DNA of 64,000 nucleotides from Pseudomonas wuhanensis (GTDB lineage Bacteria; Pseudomonadota; Gammaproteobacteria; Pseudomonadales; Pseudomonadaceae): NCBI RefSeq assembly GCF_030687395.1, contig NZ_CP117430.1, positions 3,410,001 to 3,474,000 of the forward strand, read 5' to 3'. Shown piece by piece: positions 33,640 to 43,000 of this stretch (position 1 is its first letter; each line of letters starts with the position of its first letter). The notes under the pieces were generated by a model. It saw only the letters and a program-made list of their open reading frames with translations, ran no database searches and was not told where the DNA came from. The position numbers and the translations under genes were made by a program.

Positions 33640-35202
33640 CTACATAACGGGGTCGATCACCTGCGTCACACAATGCTTGAGCCCTTCTATGTGCCAGTTG
33701 GCCCATAGCCGGGTTTTGCCGTTGCTGCCTTCATCAGGCTCTATCGCCAGCCAGTTTCGAGCAGCAATCAGGTAACGCCCCCTTGCGCCGATGGGCAACA
33801 TGGTTCCGGTGATGGCGTAGTCGATCTGCTCCTGGTTCCCGCCGATGGACTCCAGAAAGTGCACCGCCAGGGCCGGTGGCGAAGGATGGACGACGCCGGT
33901 GGAAATCAATTGATAGATCTTCCCTGATCCGTCGCTGCCATGCCGGGCCAACTTCGATTCGATTACGCAGACCCCAGCCACATGAACATCGCCGGACACC
34001 AGCGTGACCTTGCATGATTCGGCATTGGCAAAATCCAGCAGGCGCATGATCAGCCGCTTGCGTTCGTCCCGGTGGGGCAGGCTTCGCCAGTGGTCGCGCA
34101 AATCGTCCTCGAGCTCCTGCTGCCCCGAAAGCAGATCCAACGCCTTTTCGGCAGATTGCAAGTCAAGGTAACCCACGGGAATACTCGACATCAGCAGCAG
34201 GTGCTTATGCGCCTTGACCTTGCCTAGCCAAGCGTAGATCGCATCCCAACTGACTGGCGAAATGACCCGAGTTTGTTGAACCCGTGGGGCCGTCAAATCC
34301 GGCGCACGTTCGCTGCGCAGGTCGGGAACCAGCAATGCCAACTCGCCCAGACCGGTGAACCCCAGGTGAAAGCCGTCAGCGGTGTCGGGAATCGCGCAGG
34401 GATGAGTATCAGCGGAAGGCTTGAGGTGAGGATGAGTCTGGATCAGTTGCTGCTGGAAAATCCTGAAATAGCGTTTGGCCATGGCAAACAGCCCCTGAAA
34501 CACCGGACTCGAATGCAGTATCTCGTCGTAGGAGCCCCAGCCATCGATGATGTCATGGTCATCCCACATCATCACCGTCGGGATGACGCTGAACACTTTC
34601 GCCACCTCAGGCTGTTTCCAGCGTTCCAGGTAGAGCCGGGTGAAAAACCTATCCAGATCGGCTTCGATCACCTTACTGTAGACCGCCTTTTTACGGTCGG
34701 CGAAGGGTTTGGCGAACCATGTTTTCATGGACGACACATTGCTGCGCATGTCGTCGCTGTAAACCTGATCGCCCCCCATCAACAGCAGGTGATAAGGCTC
34801 GCCTTGATGAACGCCCCACATGTGCTCCCAGCGCTCGTTATTCCTGTCCACCTTCTCCATATCCTTGGGGTCCGAGAAGCCGTTGCACGACACATACGCG
34901 ATGCGCGGCGTCTGGCCCTCGGCAGGAACGACGAAATTGGTCTCCGTACCCTCTATCTTGATCGTGTAGGTAATGGCAACGCTCTGGTCTTGCACCGCTT
35001 TGAAATCGATGCGCCAGACGCGGTACTGAGGGTTGAGCAACGGGATATCGGCGGTGGCCAACGGTTTGCCGGCGGTGACACCGCTGGGTACTTTTACGCT
35101 GGGCGATAACCCGCCCAAAGGTAAAACCACTAGAGCAGACACGTTATAGACATTACTGTTGATACCACGAAATTGCAGAATCGGGCCTAGTAACAAACTC
35201 AT
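33640..35202 (-). CDS. PhoD-like metallophosphatase
   Basis: 520 residues from ATG 35202. Metal-binding motifs are LLMGGDQVYSDD, TVMMWDDHDIIDGWGSYD and VTLVSGDVHVAGVCV, the pattern of PhoD-type alkaline phosphatases/phosphodiesterases. No signal or Tat motif is visible (the start reads MSLLLGPILQFRGI), unlike secreted PhoD, so it is probably cytoplasmic and belongs to the PhoD-related group. A short start alternative at 35217 exists. It is convergent with the LEA14-like gene. Confidence 0.86.
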   Translation of the reverse strand: MSLLLGPILQFRGINSNVYNVSALVVLPLGGLSPSVKVPSGVTAGKPLATADIPLLNPQYRVWRIDFKAVQDQSVAITYTIKIEGTETNFVVPAEGQTPRIAYVSCNGFSDPKDMEKVDRNNERWEHMWGVHQGEPYHLLLMGGDQVYSDDMRSNVSSMKTWFAKPFADRKKAVYSKVIEADLDRFFTRLYLERWKQPEVAKVFSVIPTVMMWDDHDIIDGWGSYDEILHSSPVFQGLFAMAKRYFRIFQQQLIQTHPHLKPSADTHPCAIPDTADGFHLGFTGLGELALLVPDLRSERAPDLTAPRVQQTRVISPVSWDAIYAWLGKVKAHKHLLLMSSIPVGYLDLQSAEKALDLLSGQQELEDDLRDHWRSLPHRDERKRLIMRLLDFANAESCKVTLVSGDVHVAGVCVIESKLARHGSDGSGKIYQLISTGVVHPSPPALAVHFLESIGGNQEQIDYAITGTMLPIGARGRYLIAARNWLAIEPDEGSNGKTRLWANWHIEGLKHCVTQVIDPVM

Positions 35203-35305
35203 GGGTAGTCCATCCATTGACAGGGGTGTGAACGCCTAAAGATTAGACGACAATCGATGCTGCGCATGAAGCGCATCGCCCGCCCGTACAAGGAAGTCAC
35301 CCACG

Positions 35306-35851
35306 ATGCACCCTGCTCCAACGCTCTACACCGAACGACTGATTTTGCACCCGCTGGAACTGGCCGATGCCGAGGCCATCCAGCAACAATTCCCTCACTG
35401 GGACGTGGTGCGTTATCTGAATGTCCTGGTGCCGTGGCCTTATCCCGCCGATGGCGCGATGACTTACCTGCGTGATATTGCCCTGCCGGCGATGGCCCGT
35501 GACGAAGAATGGCACTGGTCGATCCGCCTGAAGTCAGCGCCCGATCAACTGATTGGTAATGTCAGCCTGATGAATGAACAGGACAATAACCGCGGCTTCT
35601 GGCTGGCCCCGCAATGGCAAGGACAGGGGTTGATGGGTGAAGCCAGTGCAGCGGTGACCGAGTACTGGTTCGAAACACTCGGCCGGCCGTTGCTGCGCGT
35701 GCCGAAAGCGGCGCCGAATATCGGCTCGCGCAAACTCTCGGAACGTACTGGCATGCGCTTGATACACATCGAAGAGGGCGACTTCGTCAGCGGGCGATTC
35801 CCGAAGGAACTGTGGGAGATCACCCGTGAAGAGTGGCTTCAACTGCGCTGA
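35306..35851 (+). CDS. GNAT-family N-acetyltransferase (RimJ/RimL-like)
   Basis: 181 residues: LYTERLILHPLELADAEAIQ is the RimJ/RimL-type start, IGNVSLMNEQDNNRGFWLAP and QGLMGEASAAVTEYWFE the acetyl-CoA region. Substrate unknown. ATG 35306 has AAGGAAGTCACC upstream. Confidence 0.88.
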   Translation: MHPAPTLYTERLILHPLELADAEAIQQQFPHWDVVRYLNVLVPWPYPADGAMTYLRDIALPAMARDEEWHWSIRLKSAPDQLIGNVSLMNEQDNNRGFWLAPQWQGQGLMGEASAAVTEYWFETLGRPLLRVPKAAPNIGSRKLSERTGMRLIHIEEGDFVSGRFPKELWEITREEWLQLR

Positions 35852-35861
35852 AGATCCAATG

Positions 35862-35945
35862 TGTGTGGGGCTTGCTCGCGAAGAGGGCGTGTCAGTCGAC
35901 ATTAATATCAGCTGACACACCGCCTTCGCGAGCAAGCCCACACAT
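35862..35945. repeat. REP doublet, shortened-arm variant
   Basis: Inverse copies TGTGTGGGGCTTGCTCGCGA and TCGCGAGCAAGCCCACACA with an inner repeat GTGTCAG...CTGACAC. The arms lack the GAGCG of the main family (GTGGGGCTTGC instead of GGGAGCGGGCTTGC). Confidence 0.88.
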
Positions 35946-35948
35946 TTG

Positions 35949-36872
35949 TTATGCGTTGAACCGCACACCCGGCTTGGCCCGCTCATCCACCGTCAACTCA
36001 AACACGTCCGGGCGCGCGTAGTGCCCGACCACGTCGTAGTCGTAACGGGCGCGGATCAGGTCGGCGGTGTCGATTTCGGCGGTGAGCAAACCCGCCTCGT
36101 CGCGCAGCGGTCCGGCGAGAATGTCGCCCATGGGCCCAACAATCACGCTGCCGCCAGCAATCAACGGACGCTGCGCCGGCCAGTTGGCGATTTCCACGCC
36201 CAAGGCTTGCGGTGAGGCCTGGACCTGACAGGCACTGACCACAAAGCAGCGTCCTTCATGGGCGATGTGGCGCATGCTGACTTGCCACATTTCCCGCTCG
36301 TCCACCGTCGGCGCGCACCAGACCTCCACGCCTTTGGCGTACATCGCGGTGCGCAGCAGCGGCATCATGTTTTCCCAGCACACCACCGCGCCAATCCGCC
36401 CGACCTGGCTGTCGATCACCGGCAAGGTCGAGCCATCGCCCTTGCCCCAGATCAGTCGTTCGGTGCCGGTGGGCATCAGTTTGCGGTGCTTGGCGACCAG
36501 CCCGGCCTGCGGATCGAAATACAGCGCGGTGCAATATAAGGTGCTGCCCGTGCGCTCGATCACGCCGATCACCAGGTTGGCGCCAGTGCGCGAGGACAAT
36601 CCGGCCAGGGCTTCTGTCTCGGCACCGGGCACGTCGATGGCGTTGTCGAAATACCGCGCAAACGCTTCCCGCCCCTCTGGCAGTCGATAGCCCAATTGCG
36701 TGCCGAAGCCCTCGCCTTTGGGGTAGCCGCCGAGCAATGCCTCCGGCATGACCACCAGTGCCGCACCGGATTCGATAATGGCGGTTTCCCAGGAGAGGAT
36801 TTGATCGAGGGTGTCGGCCTTGCCGCCGGGCAACGCGCCGATTTGCAGCGCAGCAACGATGGACTTGGGCAT
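35949..36872 (-). CDS. Nitrilase-family carbon-nitrogen hydrolase
   Basis: 307 residues from ATG 36872. The catalytic triad is visible: E44 in [15 protein letters not shown]131 in [20 protein letters not shown]165 in [17 protein letters not shown]. The [15 protein letters not shown] and CWEN context is that of true nitrilases, which turn nitriles into acids and ammonia, more than of amidases. It is divergent from a LysR gene across 85 bases, which probably regulates it. A frame extension to 37001 overlaps the LysR gene and is rejected. Confidence 0.9.
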   Translation of the reverse strand: MPKSIVAALQIGALPGGKADTLDQILSWETAIIESGAALVVMPEALLGGYPKGEGFGTQLGYRLPEGREAFARYFDNAIDVPGAETEALAGLSSRTGANLVIGVIERTGSTLYCTALYFDPQAGLVAKHRKLMPTGTERLIWGKGDGSTLPVIDSQVGRIGAVVCWENMMPLLRTAMYAKGVEVWCAPTVDEREMWQVSMRHIAHEGRCFVVSACQVQASPQALGVEIANWPAQRPLIAGGSVIVGPMGDILAGPLRDEAGLLTAEIDTADLIRARYDYDVVGHYARPDVFELTVDERAKPGVRFNA

Positions 36873-36957
36873 CGTGGTAACTCCGTCAGTAATGAGGTGT
36901 TGCTCATTCTGCGGCGCCACAGGATCATGAATAAAGCCCGACTCACTGCTGAATGAT

Positions 36958-37872
36958 ATGAACCAAATGAATATCGCGACCGTCGATCTCAACTTGCTCA
37001 AAGTCTTCGAAGCCCTGCATGAAGAGTCCAGCGCCAGCCGTGCCGCGCTGCGTCTGGGCGTGACGCAATCGGCGGTCAGCGCGGCGTTGCGTCGATTGCG
37101 TGAGGTGTATGGCGATCAGTTGTTCGTGCGCACGGGTCGAGGCCTTGCGCCGACGCTCAAGGCCAACCAGTTGAAACCGGTGGTCAGTGATGCGCTGAAT
37201 AAATGCCGCCAGAGCCTGGCGATGGTCGATCCGGCTGCGCATCAATACGACGGGCGCTCGGTGACGGTGGGTTTGTCGGATGATTTCGAAATTGCCTACG
37301 GGCGACGATTGATTGAAGAAATCGCTGATCGCGCGCCGAAACTGCGATTGATCTTTCGCCAGACCCATAGCCAGATCGTCGCCCGGGCCTTGATGGAACG
37401 CAGCATCGATCTGGCGATCACGGCAGGCGGGTTTGCCGAGCGTTTGCTCAGTCGTCAGGTGCTGGGTGAAGGCGATTATCGGTGTCTGGTGGATCCCCTC
37501 AGTCTGGCCGAAGGACAAGAGACTCTCAGCCTTGAGGCGTTCGTCGCCCGCGAGCACATTCTGGTGTCATCGGGCGGTTTTATCGGGATTACCGATGAAG
37601 GCCTGGCAGCGTTGGGGCTGAGTCGGCGGGTCTGCGCGTCGACCACGCATTTTGCGGCGTTGCCGTATCTGCTCAAGGGCAGCCAGGCGGTGGCGACTAT
37701 TCCAGCCCATGCGGCTCGAAGTATCGCCGCGCTCAGCGGACTGGCGTTGCTGCCCTGCCCTTTGGCGCTGCCACGCTACCCGATCGAACTGGGCTGGCGC
37801 ACCAGCACGCAGCTCGATCCGGTGGTGCTGAAAGTGCGCGAGGCGATTATCGCGACCTTTTCCCATCTGTAG
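36958..37872 (+). CDS. LysR-family transcriptional regulator beside nitrilase
   Basis: 304 residues with an N-terminal helix-turn-helix ([39 protein letters not shown]) of the NodD/LeuO-like LysR subgroup and an effector domain. Start ATG 36958; a second ATG at 36967 is possible. It is divergent from the nitrilase and is the obvious candidate regulator of it. Confidence 0.9.
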   Translation: MNQMNIATVDLNLLKVFEALHEESSASRAALRLGVTQSAVSAALRRLREVYGDQLFVRTGRGLAPTLKANQLKPVVSDALNKCRQSLAMVDPAAHQYDGRSVTVGLSDDFEIAYGRRLIEEIADRAPKLRLIFRQTHSQIVARALMERSIDLAITAGGFAERLLSRQVLGEGDYRCLVDPLSLAEGQETLSLEAFVAREHILVSSGGFIGITDEGLAALGLSRRVCASTTHFAALPYLLKGSQAVATIPAHAARSIAALSGLALLPCPLALPRYPIELGWRTSTQLDPVVLKVREAIIATFSHL

Positions 37873-37913
37873 GCGCTGGCGCAGGCAATTTCGAAACTGT
37901 CCGTGCTGGAAGC

Positions 37914-38165
37914 CTATTTAGCGGCCATCAGGCGATTGACTTCACTGCGCACCATGTTCGCGAATTCCGGCGGCGACATGCCGTCGAGTTCGGCGCGGAC
38001 CCACTCGGCCCATTTGCCTTTGCGCTTGGCACGCTCACCGAACAACCGTGCGGCTTCGCCCTTGGATTTACCCAGGTTGTTTTGCCAGAGTTCGAACAGA
38101 CGGGATTTTTCATCTTCCAGCGCCGCGCGCTCGGCAAGGGGTTTGTCGGCCAGATTGAAGCTCAT
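37914..38165 (-). CDS. Small hypothetical protein, helical
   Basis: 83 residues starting MSFNLADKPLAERAALEDEK, mostly charged helices (NNLGKSKGEAARLFGERAKR). No signal or motif. Start at 38165 is preceded by a reasonable upstream region (TAATTCCC on the minus strand reads GGGAATTAC...). It has good codon bias and looks like a conserved Pseudomonas protein of unknown role. Confidence 0.75.
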   Translation of the reverse strand: MSFNLADKPLAERAALEDEKSRLFELWQNNLGKSKGEAARLFGERAKRKGKWAEWVRAELDGMSPPEFANMVRSEVNRLMAAK

Positions 38166-38329
38166 GGGAATTACCTGCTGCGTAAAATAGGCGACATCTT
38201 ACACTGTAGAAAGAAATGTCCTGCCCTGGATTTTTTTTCAGGGTGGAGTCGCCACGCAAAATTGTGCAACTTTTGCCATGGCGCCAGACTCCATTGTTCA
38301 CTGCCTTTTCACCTGCAAGGAGTACTCCA

Positions 38330-38647
38330 ATGGCCCGCAAAATCATCGATCAAGTCGCCGAGGATCAAATCAAGGATCAGGTCTTCAGCGAACTTCAGGC
38401 CCTGATCGAAGAGTCGGAAAAACTGCTGAAGAGTAGTGCTTCACTGGTCGGTGAAGAAGCGGACACCCTTCGTGGTCAAATCGCCCAGAAACTCCAGCAG
38501 GCCCGGGGTTCAGTCTCCAGTATGCGTGACCGGACCAAGCCCGCAGTCGAGGCCAGCGAAATCTACATCGGGGGTCATCCCTGGCAAACCGTAGCCATCT
38601 CCGCCGGATTCGGTTTGGTGGTGGGGCTGTTGTTGGGCCGGCGTTAA
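38330..38647 (+). CDS. DUF883 family (ElaB/YqjD-like) membrane protein
   Basis: 105 residues from ATG 38330 (AAGGAG upstream). A charged helical N-terminus (LQALIEESEKLLKSSASLVG, LRGQIAQKLQQARG) ends in a C-terminal membrane anchor AGFGLVVGLLLGRR, typical of DUF883 proteins that associate with ribosomes and the inner membrane in stationary phase. Confidence 0.9.
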   Translation: MARKIIDQVAEDQIKDQVFSELQALIEESEKLLKSSASLVGEEADTLRGQIAQKLQQARGSVSSMRDRTKPAVEASEIYIGGHPWQTVAISAGFGLVVGLLLGRR

Positions 38648-38671
38648 GCCATTGAGCAACAGTACGGAACC

Positions 38672-38761
38672 TGTGGGAGCGGGCTTGCTCGCGAAGGCGG
38701 CGGTACAGTCAACATTGATGTTGCCTGACACACCGCTTTCGCGAGCAAGCCCGCTCCCACA
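38672..38761. repeat. REP doublet, GGGAGCGGGCTTGCTCGCGA family
   Basis: Inverse copies TGTGGGAGCGGGCTTGCTCG and CGAGCAAGCCCGCTCCCACA enclose about 50 bases between convergent genes; closely matches the element at 28.2 kb. Confidence 0.92.
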
Positions 38762-38780
38762 TTAGGGATTGCGGTGGACC

Positions 38781-39821
38781 TCAGAGCCCTGCCAGCTCTC
38801 GCAGATTCGCCAGCGTCTGAGCGTCGAGCGCAATGCCTTCGGCCTTGGCTTTGGCACGCTGCCGGTGACGTCGATCACCCGGTAACCGCTTGAGCCCCAC
38901 GCCGTGCATCTGCCGGACCAGCTCCTGACTGCGCTCGGCAAAGTTCTGTCCCGCCGATTTGCTCGGGTCGATCACGATCAGCAGTTGACCGGTCCAGGGT
39001 GTTTTCGCCCCCGGATGGTTCGACCAGTCGAACTCGAAAGAGAAATGGCCTCCGGTCAACGCCGCCGCCAGCAACTCGACCATCATCGACAACGCCGAGC
39101 CCTTATGCCCGCCAAACGGCAGCAACGCGCCGCCTTCAAGGATCGCTTTCGGGTCCTGGGTCGGCTGGCCGAGGCTGTCCACCCCAATGCCCGCCGGCAA
39201 ACGCTCGCCTTTACGGGCAGCGATCTGTACGTCGCCATGAGCGATAGCGCTGGTCGCCAGGTCGAAGACAATCGGATCACCGTTGGCCCTGGGCGCGGCG
39301 AAGGCAATCGGGTTGGTCCCGAACAGAGGACGATCGGCACCGTGCGGCACGACGCAGGTCATGCTGTTGACCACGCTCAGTGCCACCAGCCCTTCATCGG
39401 CAAACGGCTCGACGTCTGGCCACAAGGCGGCGAAATGGTGGGAATTACGAATGGCCAGCACCGCAATGCCGGCACTGCGGGCTTTTTCCACCAACAATGA
39501 CCGCGCGGCCGCGAGGGCCGGTTGGGCAAAACCATTAGCGGCGTCGACCCGGACGAAACCGGAGGCCACGTCCTCGACCACCGGCACCGCCTGACCATTG
39601 ACCCAACCGCTTTGTAATGTCGACACATAACCGGGAATGCGGAACACACCGTGGCTGTGTGCACCGTCGCGCTCGGCGCCGGCACAATTGAGGGCCAGGG
39701 TTTTGGCGACATCGGCTGAGGTGCCGTGGCGCAGGAAGATCTGCTCGAGCAACGCCGTCAGCGCTTCGAAGGACAGGTTTTGCGAAACCGCAGTAGAGAC
39801 ATGATCGTGTGGCGCAGACAT
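38781..39821 (-). CDS. dpkA: Ldh-family oxidoreductase, probable delta1-piperideine-2-carboxylate reductase
   Basis: 346 residues starting MSAPHDHVSTAV at 39821 (GGAGCTTCAG upstream). It is an NAD(P)H-dependent malate/lactate/ureidoglycolate dehydrogenase-like fold: AERDGAHSHGVFRIPGYV holds the catalytic His, FGTNPIAFAAPR the conserved active-site loop, and GGHKGSALSMMVELLA the cofactor/substrate region. Length and motifs fit DpkA, which reduces piperideine-2-carboxylate and pyrroline-2-carboxylate in D-lysine/D-proline catabolism. Substrate is not proven; other family members act on 2-oxo acids. Confidence 0.85.
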   Translation of the reverse strand: MSAPHDHVSTAVSQNLSFEALTALLEQIFLRHGTSADVAKTLALNCAGAERDGAHSHGVFRIPGYVSTLQSGWVNGQAVPVVEDVASGFVRVDAANGFAQPALAAARSLLVEKARSAGIAVLAIRNSHHFAALWPDVEPFADEGLVALSVVNSMTCVVPHGADRPLFGTNPIAFAAPRANGDPIVFDLATSAIAHGDVQIAARKGERLPAGIGVDSLGQPTQDPKAILEGGALLPFGGHKGSALSMMVELLAAALTGGHFSFEFDWSNHPGAKTPWTGQLLIVIDPSKSAGQNFAERSQELVRQMHGVGLKRLPGDRRHRQRAKAKAEGIALDAQTLANLRELAGL

Positions 39822-40088
39822 CTGAAGCTCCAGAGTAATTATTGGAGGGGGCAACAGCGTACGAAAACCAACCGATTAACAACGGGCGACCAGCAGCCTG
39901 TCAACCTTTCGCTTGAACCGGTGCACCTGATCAGAACCGATTGAGCCGAAAAGCTGCTTTGGCGCCTGTTTGCACGAACATCGGGTGGCCGTGCGGTAAC
40001 TATCTACCACCTTCGACTCACCCGCGACTTTTAGTCTTGAGCCTCAATCCACAGGCGCACCCCGCAGCGCCCTGAACGAGACTCGACA

Positions 40089-43000
40089 ATGCCCACACCT
40101 CCCGCCCCACTGTTTTTCCCCGAGGCCCTGCGCGCTCCCAGCCACTGGAATGATCTGGGTAAAACCCATGGGCTGACGCGCAAGGATTTCGAATGGCTCA
40201 GTCATCTGGAACTGGCCAGCCAAAGATTACGCAGTCAACAGACCCCATCGATGTTCGCCGAAAAAATTCTGCTCAAGTCGGACGCTCTGGGCCCCATTCC
40301 CTTGGCCGGCAGCTTCGTGCTCAGCCTCACTCCGGATGACAAAGGGGAGATTCTCTACACCCCGTACGCCGGCATAAAGAAGTTCGACAGCCGCGCAGCC
40401 TTGACCGAACAGCTTAAACGTCAGCTGGACAACGCGACCGAGGACCACGACCTGCTGGCCTTCATGTCGTTGTCTGCGCGTAAAACGCTGGCGGCCGCAC
40501 CCCGTATTCAAGTGAGCTTTCAGGCCATCGAGGGCGACGTATTCGAAGACCAGCGCACCGTCATCGCCAATAACCAGCGAATGAACGAGCAGGCCATGCT
40601 GGACGAGTTGATCAAGCTGCCGACGCTCACCTCGCTCCTCACTACGCTGCTTGATGAGTTGCTGCAGTCGCCATTCCCGGGCGTTGATCAACGCCAGACC
40701 CGACTCAACTTTTACTCCGTTGCACCGCCCCATGACGGTAACCAGGAAAGTGCCCCGAGCCGCCGCTGGATCAACTCCATGTCCTTGAGTGACGCCGTGC
40801 TGTCGTACTACCGCCATCAGCGATGGCCGAGCGGGCAGCTTCACGAGTTTTCTCATCCGGAAAAAGCGCCGGCGAGCACCGACCAGCGCCACTGGGAAAC
40901 CGCTGTAAAGACCGCCTCCAGCAAACTGATAAGCCTGCTGTCCGGGAAACTGCAGCACTACTGGGACACGGCAGCGGCCGACGGCGCACTCCGTCGCGAC
41001 TTTTTCAGCCGGGCCATCCGGGAGAAGGCGCGCGCAGAGTTCCTGATCAAACGCGAAGCCGACATCATCAACCCTGAACAGAGCCAGGCCTTGCACCAGC
41101 TGATTCAGCCGACAGCCGGCACGTCCTCGACACTCAGCCTTGAAACCGTGCGTCTTTGGGAACACGAGGCCAACTATGTAGAGCTGGCGGGGTCGCTGAT
41201 GATCAGTCATTCCTCGTCCAATGCCTTCCTCTACACCCCCACTCAGGGCCTTCAAGTTCTGAAAGACGATCAAGATCTCAAAGACACCTTGCTGAGAAAA
41301 TTCAGCGCGGTCGGTCACGAAGACGAGCTCTACGGTCTCCTGAATCTGGACGAACGGAATCGGTTCATCGGTTTCAACCACCCACAGGTCTGCGGCGAGG
41401 TGATTTCGGGGTCGGTATTCAAAAAGCTGTTTGAGGCGATCATTACCAAGCAACTGCAAAACATGGAATACGTTCTGCAGGTTTACCGCCACAGCGACGG
41501 CACCGTGGACCTCCATGCCCTGTTCGACAAGGCACTGGATATACGCTCAATGATCAGCGATCAATTGCTGACGCTCAATGTTCAGGAACGCTGGACTACC
41601 CGGCCAGTGTTGTCTGGCAACCAACTGCCGTCCATGGTGCTGGCAGACAAGACAGCGGCTTTGGTAAAAACCTTCAGCGCTGTCGAATCGCTGATCAGCA
41701 CGGAGTTCGCCTCCCAGCCAATCGCCTCTCTGGCGCTACAGAGCGTTTATCTGGACAAACTGAAACCCCGGCTGGCCCACGCATTTTCCGTGGGTTTGCG
41801 CGGCGAAGCCAGCCTGCGGGTACTCAACGCAACGCTGCGGGGTAGCGACCGCGCCATTGTCGATACGGTGCTCAATCCAGATCAACCGGATCGAAAAACG
41901 CGCATTGCCCTCAATGGTTTCAAGCCTGATGCCTATTCACTGATTCTTGAGCGTACCGGGCAGAGAAATGTTCTCCCCCTGGCCCATTGCGTACTGTTGA
42001 CCGAACGTGGCGGGCTCGATGTCCGGCATTCGGGCCGGGCGATTCTGTGGACGCCTGCGGCCGGGCTGGAAGTTTTTGCGACGATCAACAGCGCAACGAC
42101 GGAACTGAACCGGCGTCTGCTCGACGCCAACAAACGTCTGGAACTGCTGGAAAACCTCAGCCCGGCCCAACGCACATTCAACCAGCGCTACAAGCTCAAC
42201 TCCTTGCGACTGATTGAAGGCCATGTGTTGCAGCACCTTGCGCAATCCTCCATTGACCACTTCCTGGCCCGTTGCGAACACCTGCGCAGCCTGAAGCTGG
42301 ACGGTGCGCAGCAGATCAAAGCGTTGAAAAAAATGACGCAAAGGGTTATCGACACCAACTTGCAAAGAGCCACGTTGATCTCGCAGGCAATCACCCGACA
42401 ACAATCCTTGCCTGCGTGGCTCGGCATGGCCCCTGTCGAAGAACAGCAGTTGCACATCGAACTGCTGGAGCAATACTGCAACAGCGTCACCGACGACAAA
42501 GACTACTTGCACGGGATCCAGCCCCTGACGTCCTATGTGCATGACCGATTGGTATCGTTGATTGGCAGCCGATTCCCTGGAACGCAACTGAACCCCGATC
42601 ACATCAGAATCACGCCAAACCTGGCCCTGGCCGGGCCGTCGCGTAGCTTGACCGAATTTGCCCTGAACCCTATCAACGCGGCTCAAGGCACCGGGTTCAA
42701 GATTGCCTCGACAACTTCTCAAGCCCTTCCCGTGCACCTGAATCAGGACACCGTGCGCCAGCTTGTGCAATCACTGAATATCCAGAGCGATTATGCAAAG
42801 CGCGTGACAGATGCATTGACTAAGGCCGGCACCGATGCCGACAGTCGAATGCAACGTTTTATTCAGCAACTACCCTGGCAACTGCTGCAACACGCTCATG
42901 CGCTGAAACTGCAGCAACGTCTTTCCGGCAGCGCCTTTGATTTGATCTGGCAGGTTCTCGACATGCCGGACGCGATCGCCCGCGCGGCGGTAGCAGGTGC

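Noticed and set aside
40227..41516. A 429-codon minus-strand frame inside the toxin gene
   Set aside because: It lies fully within a continuous 1606-codon gene and has no ribosome site or family resemblance.
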